A program made the position numbers and the translations under genes. From Motilimonas eburnea (lineage in GTDB: Bacteria; Pseudomonadota; Gammaproteobacteria; Enterobacterales; CBDFNC01): 64,000 nt of DNA. Under the pieces are notes generated by a model, which was not told where the DNA came from, searched no databases, and saw only the letters and a list, made by a program, of their open reading frames with translations. This document shows, in pieces, positions 35,820 through 47,362 of the stretch; the stretch's first letter is position 1; every line of letters begins with the position of its first letter. The stretch is from positions 1 to 64,000 of the forward strand of contig NZ_JAIMJB010000023.1 of the NCBI RefSeq assembly GCF_021295345.1. The letters run 5' to 3'.

Positions 35820-37316
35820 ATGAATAAAGAAATCTTACTAGTCGTAGATGCCGTATCTAATGAAAAAGCTGTTCCTCGTGAGAAGATTTTTCAGGCACTA
35901 GAAAGTGCATTAGCGACAGCAACCAAGAAAAAGTATGAAGGCGATATCGAGGTTCGCGTTGAAATTGACCGTAAAACCGGTGAGTTTGACACCTTCCGTC
36001 GTTGGTTAGTGGTTGATCCTGAAGTGGGTGTTGAGCATCCTTACAGCGAGATCACTTACGAAGCGGCGGTATTTGAAGACCCAGAAATCCAAGTCGGTGA
36101 ATATATTGAAGATCAAATCGAATCCGTTAAATTCGATCGCATCACTACTCAAACCGCCAAGCAAGTTATCGTGCAAAAAGTACGCGAAGCTGAGCGTTCA
36201 ATGGTGGTTGAGCAATATAAAGAGCAAGAAGGCGAGCTAATCACAGGTGTGGTTAAGAAAATTAGCCGTGATACCTTAGTCATGGACTTAGGTAACAATG
36301 CTGAAGCCGTGATTTTACGTGATGAAATGTTACCGCGCGAAAACTTCCGTCCAGGTGACCGCGTACGTGGCCTACTTTTTTCTGTCCGTCCTGAGGCTCG
36401 TGGTGCACAACTATTTGTTAGCCGTAGCCGTCCAGAAATGCTGATTGAGCTGTTCCGTTTGGAAGTACCCGAGATTGGCGAAGAAATGATCGAGATTAAA
36501 GGCGCGGCTCGTGATCCGGGTTCTCGTGCTAAAATTGCGGTCAAAACCAACGACAAGCGTATCGACCCTATTGGCGCTTGTGTTGGTATGCGTGGTGCAC
36601 GTGTACAAGCGGTGACCAGTGAGCTAGGTGGTGAGCGCATTGATATCGTGTTATGGGATGATAACCCAGCCCAATTTGTTATTAATGCAATGGCGCCGGC
36701 TGAAGTGGCTTCTATTGTTGTTGACGAAGATTCAAACAGCATGGATATCGCGGTTGAAGCAGACAACCTTGCGCAAGCAATTGGTCGTAATGGTCAAAAT
36801 GTTCGCTTAGCTTCTCAACTTACCGGTTGGGAACTGAATGTGATGACTGTTGCTGAGCTACAAGAAAAACATCAAGCTGAAACAGATAAAGTGATTACCC
36901 TATTTGTTGATAAGCTGGACATAGATGATGATTTTGCAACCCTACTAGCAGAAGAAGGCTTCAGTACGCTAGAAGAGATTGCCTACGTGCCCGTAAACGA
37001 GTTAATGGAGATTGACGGTTTAACAGAAGAAATCGTTGATCAACTACGTGAGCGTGCAAAAGGAGTGCTTACTACCAAAGCACTGGCTGATGAAGAGAAC
37101 CTTGAAGGCGCTGAGCCAGCAGCTGATCTGCTTGCCCTTGAAGGATTAGAAGAGCATTTAGCTTATGTGCTAGCGAGCAAAGGCATTGTGACCTTAGAAG
37201 ACCTAGCCGAGCAAGGTGTAGATGATATCAGCGAAATCGACGATCTAGGCGAACAAAAAGCAGGTGAGCTTATTATGGCTGCCCGTAATATTTGTTGGTT
37301 TAGTGATGAAGCATAA
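35820..37316 (+). CDS. nusA: Transcription termination/antitermination factor NusA
   Basis: 498 residues: N-terminal RNA-polymerase-binding domain, S1 domain (about 135-200, [21 protein letters not shown]), two KH domains (about 200-345, with [17 protein letters not shown] and [18 protein letters not shown]), then two acidic helix-hairpin-helix repeats (about 365-420 and 440-495) as in E. coli. It regulates pausing, termination and antitermination. Middle gene of rimP-nusA-infB. Confidence 0.98.
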   Translation: MNKEILLVVDAVSNEKAVPREKIFQALESALATATKKKYEGDIEVRVEIDRKTGEFDTFRRWLVVDPEVGVEHPYSEITYEAAVFEDPEIQVGEYIEDQIESVKFDRITTQTAKQVIVQKVREAERSMVVEQYKEQEGELITGVVKKISRDTLVMDLGNNAEAVILRDEMLPRENFRPGDRVRGLLFSVRPEARGAQLFVSRSRPEMLIELFRLEVPEIGEEMIEIKGAARDPGSRAKIAVKTNDKRIDPIGACVGMRGARVQAVTSELGGERIDIVLWDDNPAQFVINAMAPAEVASIVVDEDSNSMDIAVEADNLAQAIGRNGQNVRLASQLTGWELNVMTVAELQEKHQAETDKVITLFVDKLDIDDDFATLLAEEGFSTLEEIAYVPVNELMEIDGLTEEIVDQLRERAKGVLTTKALADEENLEGAEPAADLLALEGLEEHLAYVLASKGIVTLEDLAEQGVDDISEIDDLGEQKAGELIMAARNICWFSDEA

Positions 37317-37342
37317 TTAGGTCAGCGGAGGAAATAATACCA

Positions 37343-40021
37343 ATGGCAGAAGTAAGTATTGAAACCCTTGCCAAAGAAATTAGTACGCCGGTTGATCGGT
37401 TAGTTCAACAGTTTGCTGATGCAGGCATTAAAAAGAACACTGGCGATAACGTTAGCGAAGATGAGAAACAGGCACTACTTAATCACTTATCAAAGCAACA
37501 TGGTGGTAAGGCCGAACCGAGTCGTATGACGCTACAGCGTAAAACCAAAACGACCCTGAATGTGGCGAGCACAGGTGGTAAGCAAAAAGCGGTTCAGGTT
37601 GAAGTGCGTAAAAAGCGTACTTACGTTAAACGCAGTGCAGCAGAAGAAGAAGCAAGATTAGCTGAAGAAGCGCGTCTAGCAGAAGAAGCAAAAGCCAAGG
37701 CAGAAGCTGAAGCTAAAGCGGCAGCCGAGGCAAAAGCCAAAGCAGCCGCTAAAGCAGAAGCTGAGGCAAAAGCGAAGGCAGAAGCTAAAGCGAAAACGGA
37801 AGCTAGCAAAGCTGCTAAGCCGGCAGCGAAAAAAGCCGAACCTGCGAAACCGAAGAAAGCCGAAGCGCTAACACCAGAGCAAGAAGCCAAAGCAAAAGAA
37901 GAAGCCGAGTTATTGAAAAAGGCTGAGCAAGCGGCACTGCAAAAAGCGGAGCAAGAAGCCGAGGCACTCGCACAAGAAGCTAAGCGTTTAGCCGAAGAAA
38001 ATGCTAAGCGTTGGGAAGAAGAAGAAGAAAAACGTAAGCGTGAAGAAGAGCAAGCTGATCATCACGTGACCACTTCTCTTGCCGCTCGTGCAGCTGAAGA
38101 CAGTGTTGACTCTCAAGCAGAAGGTCAAGGCCGTCGTCGTAAGAAGAAACAGCGTAAAGACAAAGACGAGCCAGTCGCGCGTCATGCCAAAGGCAAGCGC
38201 GGCAAACGCCAGCAACCACAAGCGCCAACGTCGATGCAACACGGCTTCCAAAAGCCTGCCGCACCGGTTGAGCGTGAAGTTAAAATTGGTGAGACCATCA
38301 GCGTTGCTGAATTAGCCAACAAGATGGCCGTCAAGGGTGTTGAAGTTATCAAGACCATGATGAAAATGGGCGCGATGGCGACCATTAACCAAGTGATTGA
38401 CCAAGAAACGGCAGCGTTGGTTGCTGAGGAAATGGGTCACAAGGTTATTCTAACCAAAGAAAACGAGCTTGAAGAGCAGGTCATGGCAGAAGCGCAAGGC
38501 AACCAAGAGTTAGCCCCGCGTGCACCTGTTGTTACCATCATGGGTCACGTTGACCATGGTAAAACGTCATTACTGGATTACATTCGTCGTGCAGCGGTTG
38601 CTGAAGGCGAAGCTGGCGGTATTACTCAGCATATCGGTGCTTACCATGTTGATACCGAAGGTGGCATGATTACCTTCCTTGATACACCAGGACACGCCGC
38701 CTTTACCGCAATGCGTTCTCGTGGTGCCAAAGCCACCGATATCGTTATTCTTGTGGTTGCAGCCGATGACGGTGTAATGCCGCAAACCATTGAAGCAATC
38801 CAGCATGCGAAAGCAGCGGACGTGCCTTTGATTGTGGCTGTCAACAAGATGGATAAAGAAGCCGCAGATCCTGATCGCGTTAAAACTGAACTTTCTCAGC
38901 ATGAGGTTATCTCTGAAGAATGGGGCGGTGATAACATGTTTGTACACGTATCGGCTAAAGCGGGTATGGGTATCGATCAACTACTTGAAGCCGTCTTGCT
39001 ACAAGCTGAGGTATTGGACTTACAAGCGTCACCAACGGGCCCTGCTTCAGGCGTGGTAATTGAATCTCGTCTTGATAAAGGTCGCGGTCCGGTTGCGTCT
39101 ATCTTGGTTCAACAAGGTGAGCTAAAACGCGGCGACATCGTATTATGTGGCCTAGAATATGGCCGTGTGCGTGCGATGCGTGATGAAAACGGTCAAGAAA
39201 TTGAAGTCGCGGGTCCTTCTATCCCTGTGGAGATCTTAGGTCTTTCTGGTGTTCCAAGTGCAGGTGATGAAGCAACCGTTGTTAAAGACGAGAAGAAAGC
39301 GCGTGAAGTGGCATTGTACCGTCAAGGTAAATTCCGCGATGTTAAGCTGGCCCGTCAACAAAAAGCGAAGCTTGAGAACATGTTTACTAACATGGAAGCA
39401 GGTGAGATTTCTGAGTTGAATGTGGTACTGAAAGCAGACGTTCAAGGCTCACTTGAAGCGATTTCTGATTCATTAACTAAGCTTTCTACCGATGAAGTTA
39501 AGGTTAATATTATCGGTCGTGGTGTTGGTGGTATTACTGAAACCGACGCGTCTTTAGCGGCGGCATCGAATGCCATTATCCTTGGTTTCAACGTGCGTGC
39601 TGATGCTACTGCACGCCGCTTGATCCAAACCGAAAGCGTTGACCTACATTACTACAGCGTTATCTATGACTTGATTGATGAAGTGAAAGCCGCCATGTCT
39701 GGCTTACTTTCTCCTGAATTTAAGCAAGAGATCATTGGTCTGGCTGAAGTACGTGATGTATTTAAATCGCCTAAGATTGGTGCTATTGCAGGTTGTATGG
39801 TGACCGAAGGTCAAGTTAAGCGCAGCGCGCCAATTCGCGTACTACGCGATAACGTGGTGATTTACGAAGGTGAACTAGAGTCACTACGTCGCTTTAAGGA
39901 TGACGTGCAAGAAGTGCGTAACGGCATGGAATGTGGTATCGGCGTTAAGAACTACAATGACGTTCGTGTAGGTGACCAGATCGAAGTATTTGAAACAGTT
40001 GAAGTTAAACGTAGCTTATAA
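37343..40021 (+). CDS. infB: Translation initiation factor IF-2
   Basis: 892 residues. The N-terminal IF2_N domain is followed by a long Ala/Lys/Glu-rich helical linker (about 95-240), a basic stretch ([12 protein letters not shown]), a second IF2_N-like domain, the GTPase ([12 protein letters not shown] at about 401-412, [14 protein letters not shown]), and domains II-IV. It places fMet-tRNA on the 30S P site and promotes subunit joining. The linker is highly repetitive and differs between species. It is followed by a strong terminator. Confidence 0.98.
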   Translation: MAEVSIETLAKEISTPVDRLVQQFADAGIKKNTGDNVSEDEKQALLNHLSKQHGGKAEPSRMTLQRKTKTTLNVASTGGKQKAVQVEVRKKRTYVKRSAAEEEARLAEEARLAEEAKAKAEAEAKAAAEAKAKAAAKAEAEAKAKAEAKAKTEASKAAKPAAKKAEPAKPKKAEALTPEQEAKAKEEAELLKKAEQAALQKAEQEAEALAQEAKRLAEENAKRWEEEEEKRKREEEQADHHVTTSLAARAAEDSVDSQAEGQGRRRKKKQRKDKDEPVARHAKGKRGKRQQPQAPTSMQHGFQKPAAPVEREVKIGETISVAELANKMAVKGVEVIKTMMKMGAMATINQVIDQETAALVAEEMGHKVILTKENELEEQVMAEAQGNQELAPRAPVVTIMGHVDHGKTSLLDYIRRAAVAEGEAGGITQHIGAYHVDTEGGMITFLDTPGHAAFTAMRSRGAKATDIVILVVAADDGVMPQTIEAIQHAKAADVPLIVAVNKMDKEAADPDRVKTELSQHEVISEEWGGDNMFVHVSAKAGMGIDQLLEAVLLQAEVLDLQASPTGPASGVVIESRLDKGRGPVASILVQQGELKRGDIVLCGLEYGRVRAMRDENGQEIEVAGPSIPVEILGLSGVPSAGDEATVVKDEKKAREVALYRQGKFRDVKLARQQKAKLENMFTNMEAGEISELNVVLKADVQGSLEAISDSLTKLSTDEVKVNIIGRGVGGITETDASLAAASNAIILGFNVRADATARRLIQTESVDLHYYSVIYDLIDEVKAAMSGLLSPEFKQEIIGLAEVRDVFKSPKIGAIAGCMVTEGQVKRSAPIRVLRDNVVIYEGELESLRRFKDDVQEVRNGMECGIGVKNYNDVRVGDQIEVFETVEVKRSL

Positions 40022-40047
40022 TTAGCTATTGTTAATGGAATGATTCT

Positions 40048-40071
40048 AAGGGGGCAATAGCCCCCCTTTTT
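40048..40071 (+). terminator. Terminator after infB
   Basis: GGGGGC-AATA-GCCCCC followed by T5. It separates infB from rbfA, so downstream expression may rely on read-through or a new promoter in 40072-40156. Confidence 0.88.
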
Positions 40072-40156
40072 GTCATGGGTGCTACTTGAATTAGCCAAGC
40101 CGCACCTTCAATAAGATAGGGTTTGAGGCTGTCGATAGGCCCAAAGAGAGAAAAAA

Positions 40157-40552
40157 ATGGCGAAAGAATTTAGCCGCTCACAGCGAGTTGCACAACAAAT
40201 TCAAAAAGAAATAGCGGGAATTTTACAACGTGATGTGAAAGACCCGCGCATCGGTATGGTGACGGTTTCAAGTGTCGAGGTAAGTAAAGATCTTGCGTAC
40301 GCATCGGTTTATGTCACCTTACTTAATTTTAATGATGATGGCATTGAAGAGTCGATGAAGGGGCTAAGCGAGGCATCGGGCTATGTCCGTATGTTACTGG
40401 GTAAAGCCCTGCGTTTGCGCATCGTGCCAGAAATCAAATTCGTTTACGACAACTCCTTAGTTGAAGGTTTACGTTTGTCGGGCTTGGTGAGTCAAGCGGT
40501 GAATCAAGATAAACAAAAACAGCAACAAGCTGGGCGTGACGAGGAAGAATAA
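40157..40552 (+). CDS. rbfA: Ribosome-binding factor A
   Basis: 131 residues: [50 protein letters not shown] is the KH-type RbfA signature; the tail is Gln/Glu-rich. It binds immature 30S subunits near the 5' end of 16S rRNA and helps cold-adapted maturation. The stop codon overlaps the truB start by one base (TAATG), so the two are translationally coupled. Confidence 0.97.
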   Translation: MAKEFSRSQRVAQQIQKEIAGILQRDVKDPRIGMVTVSSVEVSKDLAYASVYVTLLNFNDDGIEESMKGLSEASGYVRMLLGKALRLRIVPEIKFVYDNSLVEGLRLSGLVSQAVNQDKQKQQQAGRDEEE

Positions 40553-41484
40553 TGGCAAGACGTGGCAAAGGTCGTAATGTTCACGGCGTTTTATTATTAG
40601 ATAAACCAACGGGCATCTCGTCTAACGATGCGTTACAAAAAGTCAAGCGGATCTACTTTGCTGCTAAAGCGGGCCACACTGGGGCATTAGATCCCCTAGC
40701 CACCGGCATGTTACCTATTTGCTTAGGTGAAGCGACGAAGTTTTCGCAATACTTGTTAGATTCAGATAAGCGCTATGTGGTGACGGCCAAACTGGGTGTG
40801 CGCACCACCACCAGTGATTCAGATGGTGAAGTGGTGAGTGAGCGCCCAGTTAATTTCAGTCATGCTGAATTAATTGAGGCACTTGATAAATTTCGAGGCG
40901 ATAGCATGCAGGTGCCGTCAATGTACTCGGCATTGAAATATCAAGGACAGCCGCTCTATAAATACGCGCGCGAAGGGGTAGAGGTCCCTCGAGAAGCAAG
41001 GCCAATTACGGTTTATGAACTTAAGTTGCTACGTTTTGAAGGTGATGAGCTCGAGCTTGAAGTTCACAGCAGTAAAGGAACATACATCCGTACGATTGTT
41101 GATGATTTAGGTGAGCTATTGGGCTGTGGTGCGCATGTGATCCAGCTGCGCCGGACGCAAGTGAGCACTTACCCGTATGAGCGGATGCTGACCCTTGAAC
41201 AATTAGAGTGTATTTTACAGCAGGCGAAAGCAAGTGAGACACAGCCTAGCGATGTGCTAGATCCGTTATTGCTGCCCCTTGATACAGCGGTATCCCATTT
41301 GCCGGAAGTGAATATGCCTGATGTGGTGGCCGAGTATGTCAAACATGGCCAACCGGTCCAAGTGGGTGGTGCACCTACATCTGGGTTAGTACGCATGACT
41401 GCTGGCGATTCACGCTTATTTTTAGGTGTCGGCGAAATCAATGATGATGGTTTAGTGGCGCCCAAGCGCATGGTTAATTATTGA
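40552..41484 (+). CDS. truB: tRNA pseudouridine-55 synthase TruB
   Basis: 310 residues. The catalytic Asp lies in [19 protein letters not shown] (about 43-61), with [17 protein letters not shown], the substrate motif [17 protein letters not shown] and the conserved [16 protein letters not shown]. The C-terminal PUA-like part contains VKHGQPV. It makes the universal pseudouridine 55 in the T-loop of tRNAs and also acts as a tRNA chaperone. Coupled to rbfA and followed by rpsO. Confidence 0.97.
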   Translation: MARRGKGRNVHGVLLLDKPTGISSNDALQKVKRIYFAAKAGHTGALDPLATGMLPICLGEATKFSQYLLDSDKRYVVTAKLGVRTTTSDSDGEVVSERPVNFSHAELIEALDKFRGDSMQVPSMYSALKYQGQPLYKYAREGVEVPREARPITVYELKLLRFEGDELELEVHSSKGTYIRTIVDDLGELLGCGAHVIQLRRTQVSTYPYERMLTLEQLECILQQAKASETQPSDVLDPLLLPLDTAVSHLPEVNMPDVVAEYVKHGQPVQVGGAPTSGLVRMTAGDSRLFLGVGEINDDGLVAPKRMVNY

Positions 41485-41619
41485 TTGTCTGTTAAGGCGA
41501 TAAATATGTTACCTAAGGCTTGTGTTTAAGGGAGCCGACGGGTAGAATCCGCATCTCATTTTACAGCTGAATTAGTGATCGGCTGTAATTCATTTAAATT
41601 TATAGATACTGGAGTAGTT

Positions 41620-41889
41620 ATGTCACTAAGTGCAGAAGCTAAAGCAGCAATCGTTGCAGAATTCGCAACAAAAGAAGGCGATACAGGTTCACCTGAGGTA
41701 CAAGTTGCTTTGTTAACAAATCAAATCAACCACCTTCAAGGTCACTTTAAGACTCATATCCACGATCACCACAGCCGTCGTGGTCTACTACGTATGGTTA
41801 GCCAACGTCGTAAGCTTCTAGATTACCTAAATCGTAAAGATTCAGAGCGTTACGCTGCTCTAATCGCTAAATTAGGTCTACGTCGTTAA
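41620..41889 (+). CDS. rpsO: Ribosomal protein S15 (uS15)
   Basis: 89 residues from ATG at 41620 (MSLSAEAK), preceded by GGAG; the frame extends further upstream, but this is the family start. Motifs [27 protein letters not shown] and [20 protein letters not shown] are diagnostic. It binds the central domain of 16S rRNA. In E. coli S15 represses its own translation through a leader pseudoknot; the leader here (41485-41619) could fold, but I could not verify a pseudoknot. Confidence 0.98.
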   Translation: MSLSAEAKAAIVAEFATKEGDTGSPEVQVALLTNQINHLQGHFKTHIHDHHSRRGLLRMVSQRRKLLDYLNRKDSERYAALIAKLGLRR

Positions 41890-41912
41890 TTTCGACTTTC
41901 GACTAAAGATAA

Positions 41913-41936
41913 AGGGAGCCGTATGGCTCCTTTTTT
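41913..41936 (+). terminator. Terminator after rpsO
   Basis: GGAGCC-GTAT-GGCTCC followed by T6. Confidence 0.9.
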
Positions 41937-42087
41937 GATCCCATTCCATTTTCTCGCTACGAACCTTGCGATACGCCAAAAAATTGCAATGCAAGCAAGT
42001 TAAGCTGTATCTGAATAATATGATTTCAAAAATGAATGCAGTATACTTAGGCGCGAAATTAACGACCCAAAATTTAAAGGATGATTC

Positions 42088-44208
42088 ATGCTGAATCCGA
42101 TAGTTAAAACCTTCCAGTATGGCGAACATACTGTCACTCTTGAAACGGGCGCCATTGCTCGTCAAGCTACTGCTGCCGTTATGGTTAGCATGGATGATAC
42201 TGCTGTCTTTGTATCTGTAGTTGGTAAAAAATCGGCTGAGCCTGGCCGTGACTTCTTCCCTCTTACGGTTAACTACCAAGAGAAAACATACGCAGCGGGT
42301 AAAATCCCTGGTGGTTTCTTCAAACGTGAAGGCCGTCCAAGTGAAGGCGAAACACTAACGGCACGTTTAATCGATCGTCCAATTCGTCCGCTGTTCCCTG
42401 ACGGCTTCAAAAACGAAGTACAAATTGTGTGTACCGTGGTATCGGTTAACCCTGAAGTCCACCCTGATCTTGTTGCTATGATCGGTGCATCAGCGGCGCT
42501 GGCTGTTTCTGGCATGCCATTTGGTGGCCCAATTGGTGCAGCGCGTGTTGGCTATAAGGATGGCGAATACCTACTTAACCCAACTAAAACTGAGCTTGAA
42601 TCAAGCCAATTAGACCTTGTTGTTGCAGGTACTAAAGACGCCGTATTAATGGTGGAATCAGAAGCTGAGCTATTGTCTGAAGACGTGATGCTAGGCGCGG
42701 TTGTTTACGGTCACGATGAACAACAAAAAGTGATTGATGCCATCAACGAATTTGCCGCTGAAGTGGCTACCCCTGCATGGGACTGGGTTGCACCACAAGA
42801 AAACACAGCCCTAAAAGACAAGGTGAAAGCGTTAGCTGAAACTAAGCTAACAGAAGCTTACCAAATCAGTGAAAAAACTAAGCGTTACGACCTGATTGCT
42901 CAAATTACTGAAGAAACCGTTGCTCAGCTAGTCGCTGAAGACGAAACCGTTGATGCCAAAGAAGCGGCTGAAGTGGTTCACGATTTAGAGAAAACCGTGG
43001 TTCGTAGTCGCATTATTTCAGGTGAGCCGCGCATCGATGGCCGTGAACCCGATACCGTTCGTGCACTTGATGTTAAAACGGGTGTATTACCACGTACTCA
43101 CGGTAGCTCATTATTCACCCGTGGTGAAACGCAAGCCCTAGTGACTTGTACCCTAGGTACAGAGCGTGATGCACAAAACATTGACTCACTGATGGGTGAG
43201 CAAAAAGATTACTTCATGCTGCACTACAACTTCCCTCCATACTGTGTGGGTGAAACCGGTATGATTGGCTCGCCTAAGCGTCGTGAAATTGGTCACGGTC
43301 GCCTAGCTAAGCGTGGTGTTCAAGCGGTAATGCCAACCCTAGCTGAGTTCCCATACACGGTGCGTATTGTGTCTGAGATCACCGAATCGAACGGCTCCTC
43401 TTCTATGGCATCTGTCTGTGGTAGCTCGCTTGCATTGATGGATGCGGGTGTACCGCTTAAAGCATCGGTTGCGGGTATTGCCATGGGTCTAGTGAAGGAA
43501 GACGACAAGTTTGTGGTGCTTTCTGACATTTTAGGTGACGAAGACCACCTAGGTGATATGGACTTTAAAGTGGCGGGTAGCAGCGAAGGTATCACTGCAC
43601 TGCAAATGGATATCAAGATTGAAGGTATCACCCGTGAAATCATGGAAGTGGCCTTGACTCAAGCACGTGGTGCGCGTTTGCATATCCTACAGGTCATGGA
43701 TCAAGCGATTGCCGGTGCTCGTACCGAAATCTCTGAGTTTGCACCGCGTATCCACACCATCAAGATCAACCCAGAGAAAATCCGTGACGTTATCGGTAAA
43801 GGCGGCGCAACCATTCGTCAACTTACCGAAGAAACCGGCACGACAATCGAAATTGATGATAACGGTACCGTTAAAATTGCAGCGACTGATGGCCAGCAAG
43901 CCAAAGACGCCATTGCGCGTATTGAAGCCCTAACGGCGGAAATCGAAGTTGGCCGTATTTACGCAGGTAAAGTGGTTCGTTTGGCTGACTTTGGTGCATT
44001 TGTGAATATCCTACCGGGTAAAGATGGCCTAGTGCACATCTCGCAAATCTGTCAAGAGCGTGTACAAAATGTCGCAGACCACCTAAAAGAGGGTGACGAA
44101 GTGCAAGTTAAAGTACTCGAAGTTGACCGCCAAGGTCGTGTTCGTCTAAGTATTAAAGAAGCATTAGCTGAAGCTGCACCTGCTGCCGAGGCACCAGCAG
44201 CGGAATAA
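42088..44208 (+). CDS. pnp: Polynucleotide phosphorylase
   Basis: 706 residues: two RNase PH-like domains separated by a helical domain, then KH (about 553-620, [20 protein letters not shown]) and S1 (about 622-690, [33 protein letters not shown]). [28 protein letters not shown] and the [19 protein letters not shown] block of the second PH domain are diagnostic. It degrades RNA 3'-5' with phosphate and is part of the degradosome. In E. coli pnp is autoregulated through its leader; I saw no clear RNase III hairpin here. Confidence 0.98.
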   Translation: MLNPIVKTFQYGEHTVTLETGAIARQATAAVMVSMDDTAVFVSVVGKKSAEPGRDFFPLTVNYQEKTYAAGKIPGGFFKREGRPSEGETLTARLIDRPIRPLFPDGFKNEVQIVCTVVSVNPEVHPDLVAMIGASAALAVSGMPFGGPIGAARVGYKDGEYLLNPTKTELESSQLDLVVAGTKDAVLMVESEAELLSEDVMLGAVVYGHDEQQKVIDAINEFAAEVATPAWDWVAPQENTALKDKVKALAETKLTEAYQISEKTKRYDLIAQITEETVAQLVAEDETVDAKEAAEVVHDLEKTVVRSRIISGEPRIDGREPDTVRALDVKTGVLPRTHGSSLFTRGETQALVTCTLGTERDAQNIDSLMGEQKDYFMLHYNFPPYCVGETGMIGSPKRREIGHGRLAKRGVQAVMPTLAEFPYTVRIVSEITESNGSSSMASVCGSSLALMDAGVPLKASVAGIAMGLVKEDDKFVVLSDILGDEDHLGDMDFKVAGSSEGITALQMDIKIEGITREIMEVALTQARGARLHILQVMDQAIAGARTEISEFAPRIHTIKINPEKIRDVIGKGGATIRQLTEETGTTIEIDDNGTVKIAATDGQQAKDAIARIEALTAEIEVGRIYAGKVVRLADFGAFVNILPGKDGLVHISQICQERVQNVADHLKEGDEVQVKVLEVDRQGRVRLSIKEALAEAAPAAEAPAAE

Positions 44209-44229
44209 TATTTTTGCTTAAATACATTT

Positions 44230-44257
44230 AAGGAGCCAATTTGGCTCCTTTTTTTTG
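44230..44257 (+). terminator. Terminator after pnp
   Basis: AAGGAGCCAA-TTGGCTCCTT followed by a T run. Confidence 0.92.
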
Positions 44258-44372
44258 CTTTAATTTCTTTACTTTAAGACGGGGATCAGCCAGTCTCTGC
44301 TTACATTAATACTTGTATCTATAATTTCTTTTTCGCTATCGTCAGAGATACAAGTAGGACGGGAGGAATTTG

Positions 44373-45251
44373 ATGAATAAATGGGTTTTAGCCATGTTAG
44401 CCGTAACTACTTTGCTAACTGGCTGTGCAACAAATAATGCAAGTGTAAATAGTCCCCAATCCTTAGTGTTGGCTGTGCCATTACAAGTCACCTACCAAAG
44501 CGAGTTAAAATTAATCCGCTTAGGGCAGATGATCAACTCGCCGGACGTAGACAGTGAAAAGCTGGCGTTATTGTTTTATGAGCGTGGCGCGACCTATGAT
44601 CAATTAGGCATGACTTCATTAGCACGCTTTGATTTTAACCAAGCCATCAAGGTTAAACCTGATTTTGCTGAAGCCTATAATTACTTAGGTGTTTACTTAA
44701 CTCAAATGCAGGAGTTTGATGAAGCCTTTGAGGCGTTCGACTCGGTACTTGAACTACAGCCTGAACATCAGTATGCCTATATGAATCGGGGTATCGCTTT
44801 ATCTTACGCTGGGGCGGATACCTTAGCGCTAGCGGATTTAGAGACGTTTGTGACGTTTGAGCCTTCCGAGCCTTACCGCAATGTTTGGCTGTATTTAGTC
44901 GAGCGTCGTATCGCACCCGACGCCGCCTTGGCACGTTTAACAGCCAATGCTAAGCGCCACCAGACCGATGAATGGGGTTGGCGTATCGTTGACTTTTACA
45001 CCGGTAAGATCGATGAATCAGACTTTATTGGCTCGGTCACTCAAGGGATCGAAGACAATCAAGGCTTGGCCGAGCGTTTATGTGAAGCCTATTTCTACTT
45101 AGCGAAATGGTATCAAGGGCAAGGTAATGATGTACTGGCAGCGAGCTTTTACAAACTCGCATTAAGTAACAACGTATATGAGTTTATAGAGCATAAGTAT
45201 GCCCTGTTGGAGTTAGACCTATTGGCACAAAAGCACGGCAGTGCTCGTTAA
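44373..45251 (+). CDS. nlpI: Lipoprotein NlpI (TPR protein)
   Basis: 292 residues from ATG at 44373. GGAGG is 6 nt upstream; the TTG codon just before is too close to the SD. Signal with lipobox LLTGC (Cys18). Several tetratricopeptide repeats follow (for example AEAYNYLGVYLTQMQEFDEAFEAFDSVLELQPEHQYAYMNRGIALSYAGA). NlpI is an outer-membrane adaptor that recruits the Prc protease and scaffolds peptidoglycan hydrolases. It lies downstream of pnp, the conserved position. Confidence 0.95.
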   Translation: MNKWVLAMLAVTTLLTGCATNNASVNSPQSLVLAVPLQVTYQSELKLIRLGQMINSPDVDSEKLALLFYERGATYDQLGMTSLARFDFNQAIKVKPDFAEAYNYLGVYLTQMQEFDEAFEAFDSVLELQPEHQYAYMNRGIALSYAGADTLALADLETFVTFEPSEPYRNVWLYLVERRIAPDAALARLTANAKRHQTDEWGWRIVDFYTGKIDESDFIGSVTQGIEDNQGLAERLCEAYFYLAKWYQGQGNDVLAASFYKLALSNNVYEFIEHKYALLELDLLAQKHGSAR

Positions 45252-45313
45252 TTCTACCTGTTTTTATTCACATCCACGGTTGGCAAGTCACGACTTGCCA
45301 ACCTAGCGCCTTT

Positions 45314-46192
45314 CTAGCCCGTTTTTGCCAGCCCTGCAATATGATGCCAATAACCATTACACTCATCCTCGGCTAATGAGTAAGGCTGGTACTGAGCAAA
45401 TTGCTCCTTAAATGCTGAGGTGACCGCTAAACTTGCCTGATCTTCAGGGCTGACTCTCACGATATCGGCTAATTCCACTATCTGCTGTGTTTCATTGAGT
45501 AAGTTACAACGTAAACCGGATTGTGTCTGGATGCCATTGAGCACAAATAAAGGCTGTTGCTCTTGGGTGTGCATGACACGCCCTTGTGGGTAGTTTATGC
45601 AGCACAGTTCACAATCGTCCTTGGCTTTGTTTTCGCTGCGAGCGGTAAAGCAGCGCGCCGAATAAGCTAATGGCATATGGCCCCACGCAAACACTTCAAC
45701 TTCAAACTGATCGCGAATGCCCATGGCTTGGCAATCAGCCAGTAAGCTGCGTAACCAGTCCGCAGATAGCTCTACCGGCATCACCCAACGTTTCATTCCC
45801 TTGCTTAATAAAAATTGGATCACATTGGCGTTATAACAATTGATGGCAGGTCCGCAGACAAAAGGCACATTTTGTTCGGCCAGTAGCTGTACAGCGCCTA
45901 AGTCATTGGCTTCAACCATGAATTGCCCATTGTCACAGAGCTCCTTGAGTACGCGCACTTCCGACGGGGCCTCTAACAAAGCCATGGTAGATAAAATGAT
46001 CTGTTTATCGGTATTGGCCGCCAACTCGGTTGCCAGTGCTATCCAATCCTTGGCTTTTAATTCTCGGCGCTTACTGCAAACCGTTTCGCCTAAATAGATA
46101 ATGTCGGCGTCAGACGTTAATGCTTGCTGATAAAACTCAGTGACCGTTTGTTTTGGCCAGAAATACAGAATAGGCCCAAGTGAAACTTTCAT
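45314..46192 (-). CDS. ubiV: U32-family protein UbiV (oxygen-independent ubiquinone synthesis)
   Basis: 292 residues, YhbV/UbiV type: LGPILYFWPKQTVTEFYQ at the N terminus, FMVEANDLGAVQLL, CGPAINCYNANV, and a Cys cluster CFTARSENKAKDDCELCCINYPQGRV that would hold the 4Fe-4S cluster. UbiV forms a complex with UbiU that hydroxylates ubiquinone precursors without oxygen, using prephenate as oxygen donor in E. coli. It follows ubiU with 9 bp between them. The iron-sulfur ligands are inferred from the family. Confidence 0.94.
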   Translation of the reverse strand: MKVSLGPILYFWPKQTVTEFYQQALTSDADIIYLGETVCSKRRELKAKDWIALATELAANTDKQIILSTMALLEAPSEVRVLKELCDNGQFMVEANDLGAVQLLAEQNVPFVCGPAINCYNANVIQFLLSKGMKRWVMPVELSADWLRSLLADCQAMGIRDQFEVEVFAWGHMPLAYSARCFTARSENKAKDDCELCCINYPQGRVMHTQEQQPLFVLNGIQTQSGLRCNLLNETQQIVELADIVRVSPEDQASLAVTSAFKEQFAQYQPYSLAEDECNGYWHHIAGLAKTG

Positions 46193-46201
46193 AATATGCT
46201 C

Positions 46202-47197
46202 CTATTGCCATGCCTTGTGATAAGCGCCTAAGGTGGTGGTGCTGCCTTCTGATACTTTATCAAGGGCACGATCCCAAGCGGGCGCAACTTGGTATTGCTC
46301 TGGGGCTTGTTGGTAACGATCGATCGCTTGGCGCCAGACTCGGGTAATTTGTTCAACATACGCTGGGCTGCGCTGGCGACCTTCAATTTTGACCGCGGCG
46401 ATCTTAGCTTTAAATAAGTCAGGCAGTAGCGCTAAGGTATTTAAACTGGTTGGCTCTTCAAGGGCATGATACAAGCTCTCTTCGACTTGGAATCTGCCTT
46501 TACACAGAGTAGGGTAGCCGGTCTTTTCATCGGGTTGGTATTTATCGATTAGCACATCACTGAGGCGAGATTCCAAGCCGTTGGGCGTTTCTTGCCAGCG
46601 GACAAATTTGGCTGGTGAGCAAGCGCCGACGGTATTCGGTGATTCACCCGTGACATAAGATGATAAGTAACAGCGTCCTTCAGCCATGATGCACAAACTA
46701 CCAAAGGCGAACACTTCTAGCTCTATCTCTGTTGCTCGTGCTAATTGCTTTACTTGATGAATGGAGAGGACCCGAGGCAATACCACTCGAGATACATTGA
46801 AATTTTGTTGGTAAAACGCGATAGCAGGGGCATTGGTGGCAGAGGCTTGAACTGACAGGTGCAGATCAAGATGAGGGTAGTGTTTCGTGGCGTATTCTAG
46901 AGCCGCAATATCGGCCACGATCACCGCATCAGCGCCAATTTCTGCGCATTTATCGATGGCTTTAAACCAACGCTGCTGTTGACCAGGATGCGCGAAGGTA
47001 TTAATGGCCACGTGCAATGCTTTGTTGTGGGATTTTATATAGTCGACCCCTTGCTGCAATTTTTTGTCTGTAAAATTCAGCCCTGCGAAATGGCGTGCAT
47101 TGGTGTCATCTTTAAAGCCGATGTAAACCGCATCTGCACCATTATCGATAGCGGTTTTGAGCGCGGGTAAATTCCCAGCGGGACAGAGAAGTTCCAT
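46202..47197 (-). CDS. ubiU: U32-family protein UbiU (oxygen-independent ubiquinone synthesis)
   Basis: 331 residues, YhbU/UbiU type: MELLCPAGNLPALKTAIDNGADAVYIGFKDDTNARHFAGLNF is the U32 start. The family Cys set is visible: FGSLCIMAEGRCYLSSY, then VGACSPAK and a Cys near GYPTLCKGR, enough for a 4Fe-4S cluster. It works with UbiV; UbiT supplies the lipid-binding partner. ubiUV are transcribed divergently from ubiT across 165 bp. Only a weak FNR half-site (TTGATTTAATACA) is seen there, so oxygen control is not proven from the sequence. Confidence 0.95.
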   Translation of the reverse strand: MELLCPAGNLPALKTAIDNGADAVYIGFKDDTNARHFAGLNFTDKKLQQGVDYIKSHNKALHVAINTFAHPGQQQRWFKAIDKCAEIGADAVIVADIAALEYATKHYPHLDLHLSVQASATNAPAIAFYQQNFNVSRVVLPRVLSIHQVKQLARATEIELEVFAFGSLCIMAEGRCYLSSYVTGESPNTVGACSPAKFVRWQETPNGLESRLSDVLIDKYQPDEKTGYPTLCKGRFQVEESLYHALEEPTSLNTLALLPDLFKAKIAAVKIEGRQRSPAYVEQITRVWRQAIDRYQQAPEQYQVAPAWDRALDKVSEGSTTTLGAYHKAWQ

Positions 47198-47362
47198 ATA
47201 AGTGCCTTTTATTTTTCAATCCCGGCATTGTAGGGATTGCCCACGTCAGTCATTTTGATGCAGGGCAGGGTTGCGCAGGTTTTATGGTATTTGTTTGATT
47301 TAATACAGGGTCAATTGACATTAAGTGCTCAATAATGGCCATTTTGTCAGATCAGGAATGTT

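Noticed and set aside
37621-37890. Ala-rich membrane-like frame opposite infB
   Set aside because: It is the antisense of the Ala/Lys/Glu-rich linker of IF-2.
47198-47362. FNR box between ubiU and ubiT
   Set aside because: Only TTGATTTAATACA is found; the second half-site is too poor to call.
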